Assembly: GCF_014652235.1 (NCBI RefSeq)
Contig: NZ_BMYK01000027.1
Coordinates: 1 to 64,000 of the forward strand
DNA: 64,000 nucleotides
Direction of reading: 5' to 3'
Source of the DNA: Pseudorhodoferax aquiterrae
GTDB taxonomy: Bacteria; Pseudomonadota; Gammaproteobacteria; Burkholderiales; Burkholderiaceae_C
The number at the start of each line of letters is the position of its first letter. The first letter of the stretch is position 1. Made by a program: the position numbers and the translations under genes. Positions 8,573 to 16,603 of the stretch are shown here, piece by piece. Under the pieces are notes generated by a model. That model ran no database searches and had not been told where the DNA came from. It saw nothing but the letters and a program-made list of their open reading frames with translations.

Positions 8573-9393
8573 GGCGGGTCGTCCCTGTGCGCGGCGATCC
8601 AGCGCTGGTAGTCGGGGTGCTCGCGCAGCGTCGCGAAGCACATGCCCTTGGCCTTGAGGCCCTCGATCAGCGGCTCCAGCACGGCAGGGGCCCAGGGGTC
8701 CTTGCGCGACCAGATGCCCAGGTGGGCCACGAGGATCTGGCCCGGCCTGATGTCGCGCAGCGCCTTGGCCAGCAGCTCGGCGTTGGAATAGCGCTCGCTG
8801 GGCAACTCGTCGCCCAGGAAGCCGGCCGGCGCCCAGCCCACATGGGCATAGCCGCAGCCGCGCGCCACCGACAGCAGCGTCGGCGAGGTGCGCCCGCCCG
8901 GCGCGCGGAACAGCGGCAGCGGCGGCTGGCCCGTGAGCTCCTCGAGCCGGCGCGCGGCGCGGCCGATTTCCTCGCAGTACTGGGCAGCCGTGAACAGCCG
9001 GGTCTGGCCGATCTGCGGGCCGGCCGAGGCGCGGATGCGAAAGCGCGCCGTGCCGTCGCGGCCGGGCGGCACGTCGGCGCTCCAGTAGACATGGTCGTAG
9101 GTGTGCGAGGCGAAGGCATGGCCTTCCTGCGCGCGTGCGCGCCACCAGGCGGCCCAGTCGTCGCCCAGGCTGCCGTCGCCCTGCTGCGTGGCCTCGTTGG
9201 CGGCGAAGAAGGTCACGCGCACGTCCTGGCGCTTGAGCACGTCGGCGATCAGCGGGGCCACGCCCATGTGGCCGGTGTCCAGCGTGAGGTAGACCGGCCG
9301 CGTGCAGTTGGCCGCAGCTTGGCCGCTCAGGACCAGCGCGACGGCGGCCGCGATGGCCTTGCGCAAGAACAGGCCACGCTCAGCGCGTGGCAT
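8560..9393 (-). CDS. Exported polysaccharide deacetylase (NodB fold), atypical metal site
   Basis: Predicted 277-residue protein with a signal peptide (residues 1-28, ending SGQAAA). NodB-fold motifs are recognisable: motif 1 LTLDTGH near 33, motif 2 SHTYDH near 95, motif 3 RAPGGR near 160 and motif 5 LVAHLG near 235. In canonical carbohydrate esterase 4 enzymes motif 1 is DD; here the second Asp, a metal ligand, is Thr. The enzyme could bind metal differently, act on another substrate, or be inactive. ATG 9393 begins the signal peptide; it overlaps the upstream propeller gene by 14 bp and the downstream desaturase-like gene by 13 bp, indicating tight translational coupling. Confidence 0.85.
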   Translation of the reverse strand: MPRAERGLFLRKAIAAAVALVLSGQAAANCTRPVYLTLDTGHMGVAPLIADVLKRQDVRVTFFAANEATQQGDGSLGDDWAAWWRARAQEGHAFASHTYDHVYWSADVPPGRDGTARFRIRASAGPQIGQTRLFTAAQYCEEIGRAARRLEELTGQPPLPLFRAPGGRTSPTLLSVARGCGYAHVGWAPAGFLGDELPSERYSNAELLAKALRDIRPGQILVAHLGIWSRKDPWAPAVLEPLIEGLKAKGMCFATLREHPDYQRWIAAHRDDPPWSR

Positions 9394-10366
9394 GGTCCAG
9401 GGTCCAGACGCCATGCGGCGAACGGCCGACCTTGACCTGCTGCACGAGCTTGCCGGTCTGCAGATCGAGCACGCTGAGCTTGCGCGCCCAGCGCGAGGTG
9501 AAGTACAGCAGCCGGCCGTCGGCCGACAGGTCCATGCAGTCCGGCCCGCCGGGCGCGGCAAAGCTGGCCACGGCCTCCAGGGTCTGCAGGTCGATCTTGC
9601 TGATGGTGTTGGCGACACGGTTGCTGACGAAGACGTGGCGCCCGTCGCCCGCACTGCGGAAGGCATGGGCACCGTTGCCTGTCTTGATCAATTTGGCGGC
9701 GCGGGGTTCCTTGCCCGAAATGTCGAACACCTGCACGCCGTCGGCACCGGTCAGGCCGACCAGCAGGCTCTTGCCGTCCGGCGTGCCGAACACGTCGGCC
9801 GGCATCTTGCCGGTGGGCACCTGCCAGCGGATCTGCTGGGTGGCCAGGTCCACGGCGATCAGCTCGTCGCTGTCCTGCACCGAGACGTAGGCCGTGGTGC
9901 TGCGCGCGTCGATCCAGATGTGGCTGGGCGTCTTGCCGGTGGACAGGCGGCGCGCCAGCTGCAGGTCCTGGCCGTTCCAGCGGTACAGGTCGACGTGGTT
10001 GAGCCGGTTGGCGGCGATCACCAGCCACTTCATGTCGGGCGAGAAGCGCAGATGGTAGGGGTCGACGATGCCCGGCACCACCTTCTGCACCTCGGCCGTG
10101 CGCGGGTCGATGAAGGTCAGCGAATCGCTCAGCGCGTTGGCGACGATCACCGACTTCTCGTCCGGCGTCATGTACAGGTGGTGCGGCTCCTTGCCGGTGG
10201 CGATGCGGCGCGTTTCCTGCCAGCTGACCGGGTCGATCACGCTGACGGAGGCGTCCAGGGAGTTCAGCACGAAGACCGGAGCGCGCTGCGCCCGGGCCGC
10301 CAACGGAGACAGCACGGCCAGCGCGAGCAGCGCGGCGCCGAGCCGAAACAGAAACGAGGATTTCAC
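9380..10366 (-). CDS. Periplasmic YncE-like beta-propeller protein
   Basis: Predicted 328-residue protein with a signal peptide (residues 1-27, ending ARAQ) followed by repeated blades of the YncE/cytochrome d1-like seven-bladed propeller: VFVLNSLDASVSVIDP, SVIVANALSDSLTFIDP, TAYVSVQDSDELIAVDL, HVFVSNRVANTISKIDL and LYFTSRWARKLSVLDL. No haem or catalytic motif is seen, so a binding or scaffolding role is likely. GTG 10366 is the only suitable start. The sequence GCTACACTGC just upstream (minus strand, about 10390-10399) may hold its -10 box. This is the first gene of a five-gene overlapping operon running to 5851. Confidence 0.85.
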   Translation of the reverse strand: MKSSFLFRLGAALLALAVLSPLAARAQRAPVFVLNSLDASVSVIDPVSWQETRRIATGKEPHHLYMTPDEKSVIVANALSDSLTFIDPRTAEVQKVVPGIVDPYHLRFSPDMKWLVIAANRLNHVDLYRWNGQDLQLARRLSTGKTPSHIWIDARSTTAYVSVQDSDELIAVDLATQQIRWQVPTGKMPADVFGTPDGKSLLVGLTGADGVQVFDISGKEPRAAKLIKTGNGAHAFRSAGDGRHVFVSNRVANTISKIDLQTLEAVASFAAPGGPDCMDLSADGRLLYFTSRWARKLSVLDLQTGKLVQQVKVGRSPHGVWTLDHATR

Positions 10367-10390
10367 GACACCCTTTGCACGGAGCGCGCA

Positions 10391-10454
10391 GTGTAGCGCC
10401 GCCGTCTGTCAGCCAGCCGTCAAGGCCGCCAGGTCCGCGGTACGCAGCCAGCGC
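10391..10454. repeat. Left 64-bp direct repeat: rsuA 3' end remnant
   Basis: Matches 13267-13330 at 59 of 64 positions by my alignment. On the minus strand it reads RWLRTADLAALTAG-stop, almost identical to the last residues of the intact RsuA (RWLRAADLAALTAG). It is therefore the tail of a second rsuA gene, now separated from its 5' remnant by the glycosyltransferase and ligase genes. The repeat ends where the propeller gene's promoter region begins. Confidence 0.9.
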
Positions 10455-10502
10455 ATGAAAAGCCAGGGTGTCACCATAGGAAGCACAGAACGTGTGGCCA
10501 GT

Positions 10503-11819
10503 TCATGGCGCTCTACCAGCCCCGCCCGCCGCAATGCCCCCGTGCGGCGGGTAGGCCAGGGCGAGCAACAGCGCTGTCATCACGCAGTAGAACGCCGCGA
10601 CCATGGACGTTGCGAACATGACCTCGGTCAGGCCGACGCCCAAAAAGCCCAAGGCCAGCAGCAGGCCCATCAGTCCTGCAATGCGTTGGTCTTTTGCCCC
10701 GTGACGCATGGCTTTAAAGAAGTACCAAGCGGGCACCAGCCACACAGCAAGGATCGCGACTCCACCGACGATGCCCAGTGTTGCGAGATTGAACAGGAAT
10801 TCGTTGTGCGAATGGCGGTAGCCTGTTGCAGTCGGCGTGATCCATCCCTTGCGCGCCATCTCGACCATGGCCTGGCCATAGTGCTGGCGGCTGACCCCCA
10901 GGATGGGATTGGACTGGAACACCACCCAAGCAGCAGTCCAGAGCTGGAGGCGATTGCCAACCGAACTGTCCAGGCCGTGGCCCGCTCGATACTCGATCAC
11001 CTCGGTGTACGCAGAATCGATGCGCTCGCGAACATGCCCGCTGAAGTGGTAAGCCAGAACGAGCGTCGCCAGCAGCAGCCCGATTCCGGCCAGCTTGGTG
11101 CGCGAGCGCAACGGCGCGAGCCAATACAGGAGGGGCATCAACAGCGCCAGCGCGAGCCAGCTACCACGCGCGCCAGACAACAGCAGGACATAGAGTCCTG
11201 CGATGGCACCGATCATCTTGGCGACCACAGCAGCGCGTCCGGCACGCGTTGCCGGATCAGACCAACCGATCGAGATCAAGGAAAACAACCCCAACAACAT
11301 GGCAATGCCGCTGAATGGCAGCAGATTGGTGAAGAGGATTTGGTTCGGCCGTATCTCCTCGGACACGGCAAACCGGTGCGTCAGGATGACTGCAGCGGCC
11401 ACAGCGCCTGCCACGCATCCCCACTCGAAGAGCTTGAGCCAGCGGGCTGGCACCTGGCGAAGCAACCAGAGGATGGGTGCCAGCAACGCCAGTCGAAGTG
11501 GCGTGTCCAACTCTTTCAGGTCCTGCAACACCTGCGGCTCGCGCAGGGCCACCGCCAGCGTGCTGAGGCCGGCGGCCACCAGAGGCAAGGCCAGGCCGAC
11601 GCAAATTGGCCACCAGCGAACGCCGCCGGGCAGCGGCGCAGAAGCTCGCCGCCACCGCCACAGCGCGCCCACCAGCGCCAGAACCAACAGCAGGAACAGC
11701 AAGCGGTTGGCACTGCCGCGCAGCACCAAAGTCGAGGCCGGAAGCAAGGCAGTTGCGCAGGCAGCCAGCCCTAGGAGCGGACCGGGAAGCGGCATGGTCG
11801 CGTTCGACACCCGCATCAT
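10503..11819 (-). CDS. O-antigen ligase / polymerase family (Wzy_C) membrane protein
   Basis: Predicted 438-residue polytopic inner-membrane protein with about 11-12 hydrophobic helices. The Wzy_C hallmarks are the segment LLLSGARGSWLALALL near residue 215 and the periplasmic-loop signature YRHSHNEFLFNLATLGIVGG near 355. Such proteins (WaaL/RfaL type) join O-antigen or outer-core sugars to lipid A-core, or polymerise O units. ATG 11819 overlaps the glycosyltransferase stop in an ATGA arrangement. GC is markedly low: line 11281-11340 has 29 G/C in 60 bases, against 48 of 60 at 14521-14580, so the gene was probably acquired. Confidence 0.88.
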   Translation of the reverse strand: MMRVSNATMPLPGPLLGLAACATALLPASTLVLRGSANRLLFLLLVLALVGALWRWRRASAPLPGGVRWWPICVGLALPLVAAGLSTLAVALREPQVLQDLKELDTPLRLALLAPILWLLRQVPARWLKLFEWGCVAGAVAAAVILTHRFAVSEEIRPNQILFTNLLPFSGIAMLLGLFSLISIGWSDPATRAGRAAVVAKMIGAIAGLYVLLLSGARGSWLALALLMPLLYWLAPLRSRTKLAGIGLLLATLVLAYHFSGHVRERIDSAYTEVIEYRAGHGLDSSVGNRLQLWTAAWVVFQSNPILGVSRQHYGQAMVEMARKGWITPTATGYRHSHNEFLFNLATLGIVGGVAILAVWLVPAWYFFKAMRHGAKDQRIAGLMGLLLALGFLGVGLTEVMFATSMVAAFYCVMTALLLALAYPPHGGIAAGGAGRAP

Positions 11820-12892
11820 GGGGCTGGCAATGCGCGGCGCAGGCTGACCGAGAACGCCAAGAGATCTTCGACATGCGTTCGCACACGAGGCGAATAGCAC
11901 AGGTGCGCGAGAGGATCGGCCAAGCGTGCATCCGGCTGAGCAGCACGCCGAACTGCTCGGCCAATGGCATCGGTCAGGGATTCGGGATGACTGGCATCAA
12001 AGGTCAGGCAGGCCTGTGGTGACAACGCTTCGGTACTGCCGATCCCGCTCGGCAAGACGGCAGGCGTGCCGCACAAGACAGACTCCGGTCCGACCAGTCC
12101 AAACGGCTCGTAGCTGGATGCCAGGATCGTGAAATCTGCGGCGCGGTAGCAATCCTGAATGTCCTGCCGATAGCCCATATATCGGATGCGGTCAGAGCGC
12201 GCGTCGACGGGCCGGCCCGCCACGAGCAGCACGACCGGCGATGGATGGGCGGCAAAGGAGCGCTCAAGCAATGGATAGCCCTTGCGCTCATGGCTAGTCG
12301 AGGGAAAGAGAAATGCCGTCGTGCCCGCAGCGATGCCCAAGGCGCACCGCAGTTCGGCACGGCGACGGGCGTCCACGGGGCAAAACATTACAGGATCCAC
12401 AGGCGGATACAAAACCCGGAGCCGTTCGGCGGACACGTCGTAGAAGTCGCGCAACTCACGCGCCATCATTTCCGAGTGTGCCAACACCAGATGCGCGTTC
12501 GCGTAGTGCTGGCGTTCCAGTGCGACCTGCCATCGGTCCCAACGGGTGGCAGGACGGCCCGAATGCCGAAGGTGGCCCAGATGGGTGCCGCCGCAAATGG
12601 CGATGTCCGAGATCACGGTGCGGCTGCAACCGATCAGCAGGTCGATGCGGTAGCGTGCCTTCAACGCCCGCATGCGTGCCGAGACGTAATGGTCCCGCAA
12701 CTTGCCCGGTAGCGCCCATACGGGAATACGCACCGGCTCGATCCAGCTGTACTCGGGAATCGCCGTGTCGAAATCCCGGGCGAAAACGACCGGTTGCAGG
12801 CCCAACTCACGCAAACCCTTCACCAGGTCGACGGTGTAACGCTCCATGCCGCCACCGTAGCCAAAGCGGTGGCAAGCGATGCCCAGCCTCAT
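11816..12892 (-). CDS. GT4-family LPS glycosyltransferase
   Basis: Predicted 358-residue GT-B retaining glycosyltransferase. The N-terminal Rossmann part begins RLGIACHRFGYGGGMERYTVDLVKGL, the nucleotide-sugar domain has FPSTSHERKGYPLLE near residue 195, and the GT4 E-x7-E motif is EPFGLVGPE near 260. It resembles WaaG-type core glucosyltransferases, but the donor and acceptor cannot be fixed. It has ATGA overlaps with both the small chimeric ORF upstream and the O-antigen ligase downstream, forming a three-cistron unit. GC is near 55% in parts (33 of 60 at 12121-12180), unlike neighbours, which supports horizontal origin. Confidence 0.88.
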   Translation of the reverse strand: MRLGIACHRFGYGGGMERYTVDLVKGLRELGLQPVVFARDFDTAIPEYSWIEPVRIPVWALPGKLRDHYVSARMRALKARYRIDLLIGCSRTVISDIAICGGTHLGHLRHSGRPATRWDRWQVALERQHYANAHLVLAHSEMMARELRDFYDVSAERLRVLYPPVDPVMFCPVDARRRAELRCALGIAAGTTAFLFPSTSHERKGYPLLERSFAAHPSPVVLLVAGRPVDARSDRIRYMGYRQDIQDCYRAADFTILASSYEPFGLVGPESVLCGTPAVLPSGIGSTEALSPQACLTFDASHPESLTDAIGRAVRRAAQPDARLADPLAHLCYSPRVRTHVEDLLAFSVSLRRALPAP

Positions 12893-13050
12893 GCCATGAC
12901 CCGCGGGAAAGAGAACCGGTGCCTACGCTCACCAGAGCGGAGGCCCGCAGACAGGGGGGCCAGGGCGGCGCCGATGCGAAGCGAAACTTCCACTTCCGTG
13001 TGCGCCACATCCACGTGGCCTGGGGAAAACAGATCGTCCTGCAACTGCAT
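12889..13050 (-). pseudogene. Chimeric small ORF: RsuA N-terminus fused to an unknown tail
   Basis: A 53-codon frame beginning MQLQDDLFSPG, matching the first residues of the intact RsuA (MQLQDILFSQG), then diverging into HVDVAHTEVEVSLRIGAA and an Arg-rich end not found in RsuA. Its stop overlaps the glycosyltransferase start (ATGA), so its translation may feed the downstream gene. It keeps the rsuA-like promoter and start codon upstream. The simplest reading is a deletion that joined codon about 11 of a second rsuA copy to the end of a lost gene. It could be expressed as a leader peptide; I see no domain in it. Confidence 0.7.
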
Positions 13051-13143
13051 GGGTGAACGCTGGGTCAGAGACCTCCGCGACAAGCCGGTAAAAAGTGGGC
13101 CGCCGATGATAGCGGCAGCGCGTTTTGCTCTGCCATGGCCTGA
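13030..13143 (-). repeat. 5' remnant of second rsuA: promoter, leader and first codons
   Basis: Aligns with 14017-14117, the 5' end of intact rsuA. Shared are TCCTGCA-CTGCATGGGTG around the start codon, the block GATGATAGCGGCAG (-10 box TATCAT on the minus strand, 13111-13106 here and 14084-14079 in rsuA) and an ATGGCCT upstream. Divergence is greater than in the 3' remnant, with small indels. It drives the chimeric ORF and probably the LPS genes. Confidence 0.8.
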
Positions 13144-13266
13144 GAAACGTTCGCCCACCTGGAACCCAGCACCGCCGCGACATGCGCAAGGCATGTCGGC
13201 ACTGTCAGCATGTCTATGCAGGAGTTTCCGATCGCCTAGGGTGCGCCGCATGCAAGGCGTCGCTGC

Positions 13267-13330
13267 GTGTAGCGCCGCCGTCTGTCACCCAGCCGTCAGG
13301 GCCGCCAAGTCCGCGGCGCGCAGCCAGCGC
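13267..13330. repeat. Right 64-bp direct repeat: 3' end of intact rsuA
   Basis: Partner of 10391-10454. It covers the last 16 codons and stop of rsuA plus 18 bp downstream (GTGTAGCGCCGCCGTCTGTC side). In the left copy the same downstream 18 bp leads into the propeller gene's upstream region, suggesting that rsuA originally directly preceded that operon. The 234 bp between 13051 and 13284 hold only this repeat and the duplicated promoter region. Confidence 0.9.
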
Positions 13331-14037
13331 CATTGGCCGGGCGCCAGGTCGGCGGGCAGGGCCAAAGCGCCGATGCGCGAACGGTGCAGGCCTTCGACGC
13401 GGTTGCCCACCGCGGCCAGCATGCGCTTGACCTGGTGGTATTTGCCGCTGGTCAGCGTCAGCCGCAGGTGGCGCGCGGCGCCGTCGGCATCGACGATCTC
13501 GGCCGCTGCGGCCTGCACCGGGCGCGGGTCGTCGTCCAGCACCACGCCGCGCAGCAGCGCATCGACTTGCCTGGCATCCAGCGCATGCTTGGCCTGCACC
13601 TCGTAGACCTTGGGCGTGAGCTTCTTGGGCGAGGTCATGCGGTGCAGGAACTGGCCGTCGTCGCTGAGCAGCAGCAGCCCGGTGGTGTCCTGGTCGAGCC
13701 GGCCGACGGCCTGCACGCCCTGCAGTGCGCCCTTCTGCGGGCGCTGGCGCAGCGGCGCGGGCAGCAGCGTGTAGACGCTGGGGTAGGCCGAGGGCTTGTG
13801 CGAGCACTCGGTGCCGGCCGGCTTGTGCAGCAGCACGTAGGCCTTCTCGAAGTACTCCCAGTCCTGGCCCTGCACGCGAAAACGCAGGCCTTCGGGTTCG
13901 AAGTCCGCGGCCGATTCGGTGCAGGGCAGGAAGACGCCATCGGCGCCCGCCACGGCCACATGGCCCTGCTGGACCAGCCCGGCGCAGACGCGCCGCGTGC
14001 CGAAGCCTTGAGAAAAGAGGATGTCCTGCAGCTGCAT
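13285..14037 (-). CDS. rsuA: 16S rRNA pseudouridine(516) synthase
   Basis: Predicted 250-residue RsuA/RluB-family pseudouridine synthase acting on 16S rRNA during small-subunit assembly. A short S4-like RNA-binding region opens the protein (QLQDILFSQGFGTRRVCAGLVQQGHVAV), and the catalytic motif is VQAVGRLDQDTTGLLLL near residue 105 (Asp nucleophile in GRLD). The later LTSGKYHQVKRMLAAVGN is the conserved family loop. Length is usual (230-250). ATG 14037 with -10 TATCAT at 14084-14079. Its 5' and 3' ends are each duplicated downstream (13030-13143 and 10391-10454). RsuA is the best match, although a paralogue assignment within the family is possible. Confidence 0.93.
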   Translation of the reverse strand: MQLQDILFSQGFGTRRVCAGLVQQGHVAVAGADGVFLPCTESAADFEPEGLRFRVQGQDWEYFEKAYVLLHKPAGTECSHKPSAYPSVYTLLPAPLRQRPQKGALQGVQAVGRLDQDTTGLLLLSDDGQFLHRMTSPKKLTPKVYEVQAKHALDARQVDALLRGVVLDDDPRPVQAAAAEIVDADGAARHLRLTLTSGKYHQVKRMLAAVGNRVEGLHRSRIGALALPADLAPGQWRWLRAADLAALTAG

Positions 14038-14280
14038 GGGTGGACGGGCCAGGCGCGGCCCGCAAAAAACGGCCGCAGATGATAGCGGCAGGGCACACGC
14101 CCCCCCGCCTATGGCCTAGGAGCGCGGCAGTTGGCACGGCCCCGATGCAAGAATCCACCGTACTGATCGCCGGCGCCCTGGCCGTCCAGGCCCTGAATCG
14201 CGCCCACGACGGCTGCTGTCCCCAGGCGCCAGAAGCAGGCCGCAGCCAGGGCTCGGGTGGGAGGGGCCGTTCCCACGTTC

Positions 14281-15186
14281 TCAGCGCAGGAAACGCAGCA
14301 CGTCCCCGCCGAAGCGCTCGGGATACTGGAACAGGAAGCCGTGGCCCGCATCCGGGTAGAGCACCAGCGTGGCGTCGGGCAGGGCCTGGGCCATCGCATA
14401 GGAGGCATAGGTGGCCACCATGGTGTCGTGCCGGCCGTTGGCGACCAGCACCGGCTGGCGCACCGCGCCCAGCCGCGGCAGCAGCGAGGCCGCCGGGTCC
14501 TGCAGCGCGAGGGCCGAGGCCAGCTGCGCCTGCCAGGCCGCGGCCTCGACCTGCCGCACGAAGGCGTCGGGCCGCTGGCGCAGCCGCGCCAGGTAGTCGC
14601 GCCCGGCCTGCTGGCTCGTGGCCGTGGGCTCGAAGAACAGAAACAGGAAATCCTCGTCGGAGTTGACCGGCTTGGTCGCCACCTGCCAGACCGCCGGGCT
14701 GCCGACGTCCGGGTCTTCCGGCAGGCCTGGCACATGGCCGGGGCCGGAGCCGGCGACCACGGCGCGGCGCACCAGCGCCGGATGGTCCAGCAGCAGCTGC
14801 AGCGCCACGGTACCGCCCATGGAGAAGCCCAGCACGTCCAGCTCGGCGATGCCCAGCGCCTGCGCGAAGGCGGCGGCGTTGGCCGCGAAGGCCGCCACGC
14901 TGGCAGGCGGCGTGCCTTCCGAACGCGCGAAGCCGGGCTGGTCGAACAACAGCACGCGGCGCTCGGCCGCCAGCACCGCGAGCAGCGCGGGGTCCCAATG
15001 GTCCATGGTCCCGCGGAAACGGTTCAGCAGCAGCAGCGGCACACCGCCCTCCGGGCCCAGCGCACGGTAGGCGACGAGGTCGCCGCCCACGCGCACCGTG
15101 CGGGTGGGCGCGTGCGTGGCAGACGTGGCCGCCGCCGGCTCGGCGAAGACAGCACAAGGGCGCAAGGGAAGGCGAAGAAGCGGCAT
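14281..15186 (-). CDS. Alpha/beta hydrolase
   Basis: Predicted 301-residue alpha/beta-fold hydrolase. The nucleophile elbow is LGFSMGGTVALQ near residue 128, the acid is probably NGRHD near 245 and the catalytic His is in PDAGHGFLFQ near 275. The N-terminus (PLLRLPLRPCAVFAEPAAA) is weakly hydrophobic and may be a signal-like segment. ATG 15186 was chosen; an ATG at 15219 is also in frame. Substrate unknown; the sequence resembles carboxylesterase and haloperoxidase-like members. It is transcribed divergently from the SMP-30-like gene with 159 bp between them, in which I see no clear operator. Confidence 0.82.
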   Translation of the reverse strand: MPLLRLPLRPCAVFAEPAAATSATHAPTRTVRVGGDLVAYRALGPEGGVPLLLLNRFRGTMDHWDPALLAVLAAERRVLLFDQPGFARSEGTPPASVAAFAANAAAFAQALGIAELDVLGFSMGGTVALQLLLDHPALVRRAVVAGSGPGHVPGLPEDPDVGSPAVWQVATKPVNSDEDFLFLFFEPTATSQQAGRDYLARLRQRPDAFVRQVEAAAWQAQLASALALQDPAASLLPRLGAVRQPVLVANGRHDTMVATYASYAMAQALPDATLVLYPDAGHGFLFQYPERFGGDVLRFLR

Positions 15187-15345
15187 GGCGAAGGCTCCGG
15201 TGGCTGAAAGTGCCTGCATCTTCGGACCGGCGCGCGCAGCTGCCATCCCCCTGCGGACCTGGCTGCAGACCCCGCCTAACGGCGATGCCGCCATGCCGTG
15301 GCGCCTCTACAACCAAGGCTCCTCCTCCGTATGCCAAGGACCGCC

Positions 15346-16437
15346 ATGCACCCTCGCCTTCCCCGATTCCTGCCCGTCCTCCTGGCCTGCGCCACCGCGC
15401 TGGCCTGCTCCGCTGCGCAAGCTGAGCCACAGCGCGTCGCGCGCTGGGAGGTCGAGCGTTTCGTGCTGCTGTCCGCCGACGTGCGCCACCCCGAGGGCCT
15501 GGCGGCCGATCCGGCCTCGGAGCAGCTCTACGTCGGGACCTTCGACGCGCGCATGCCGCCATCCGCGCGCAACAACCAGCTGCTGCGCTACGCCGCCGAC
15601 GGCCGGCTGCTGGCGCAGCGCAGCTTCGGCGAGAGCCCGTTGACCGGCCTGGCGGTCGCGGACGGCAAGCTCTACCTGTTGAATTTCGGCGCCGGGCGCC
15701 TGCAGCGCATCGCGCTGGACTTCGACGCCGCGGCGCCGGTCGAGGACGTCGCGCGCTTCGAGGCCCTGGCACCCGCAGCACCCGCACCGCGGCGCATCGA
15801 CAACCCGGACGGCAGCCAGGACACCGTGGTCTTCGGCGCGGCCGGCCTGCCGGCCATCAACGGCATGGTGTTCGACCGCGCCGGCAACCTCTACGTGTCG
15901 GACTCGTTCCAGGGCGCGATCTACCGCATCGCCCAGGCCACGCGCTGCGCACCCTGCACGGTGAGCACGCTGCTGCGCGACCCGCTGCTGGCCACGGCTG
16001 GTGCCCTGCCCTTCGGCGCCAACGGCCTGGCCCTGAACGCCGACGAAAGCGTGCTCTACATCAACAACGCCGGCGACGGCCGCGTGCTGCGCCTGCCCCT
16101 GCCCGATGGGCCCTTGACGGTGCTGGCCGAAGGCCTCTACGGCGCCGACGGCCTGCAGTTCCACGGCGGCCGGCTGTGGGTCGTGGCCAACCAGATCGAC
16201 ACCGTGCTCGCGCTCGACGAGGCCGGCCGCGTGCGCGGGCGCGCCGGCGCATTCCTCGGCATCGCGGCCGACGGCGCGCCCGAGGGCCTGCTGTTCCCGG
16301 CCAGCACGGCCGTGCTTGGCGACTGGATGTTCGTCACCAACCTGGCGCTGCCGCTGACCGCCCGCACGGGCGACGAATGGGAAGAGGAGGTCCAGCGCTG
16401 GTCGCTGTCGCGCTTTCGGCTGCCGGCCCGCCCGTAG
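15346..16437 (+). CDS. Exported SMP-30/NHL-type beta-propeller protein
   Basis: Predicted 363-residue protein with a signal peptide (residues 1-26, [12 protein letters not shown]). The mature part has repeated propeller blades of the SMP-30/gluconolactonase type: [74 protein letters not shown] and [18 protein letters not shown]. It may be a periplasmic lactonase or a binding protein; the calcium-site residues cannot be confirmed. ATG 15346 has AAGGA five bases upstream; an ATG at 15331 is in frame but lacks a good ribosome site. It is followed after 166 bp by the chloroperoxidase-like gene. Confidence 0.82.
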   Translation: MHPRLPRFLPVLLACATALACSAAQAEPQRVARWEVERFVLLSADVRHPEGLAADPASEQLYVGTFDARMPPSARNNQLLRYAADGRLLAQRSFGESPLTGLAVADGKLYLLNFGAGRLQRIALDFDAAAPVEDVARFEALAPAAPAPRRIDNPDGSQDTVVFGAAGLPAINGMVFDRAGNLYVSDSFQGAIYRIAQATRCAPCTVSTLLRDPLLATAGALPFGANGLALNADESVLYINNAGDGRVLRLPLPDGPLTVLAEGLYGADGLQFHGGRLWVVANQIDTVLALDEAGRVRGRAGAFLGIAADGAPEGLLFPASTAVLGDWMFVTNLALPLTARTGDEWEEEVQRWSLSRFRLPARP

Positions 16438-16603
16438 CTCTCTCCAAGGAGCAGTGCGCGCACACCCCATCCAATGCCGGCCTCCCCCCACCAAGGCGCT
16501 GCAGCAGCCCCACTCCGACGCGGGATGCCGCGCAAGGCGGCGCAGCCGACCATGGCGGCGTGCCATGCACAGGCGCACAACGCTTTCCTCGAAAGGATCT
16601 CCC

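Noticed and set aside
10455-13266. Integrative element with att sites between the 64-bp repeats
   Set aside because: No integrase, transposase or phage gene lies between the repeats, and the 5' rsuA remnant is also there, which a simple att duplication would not explain.
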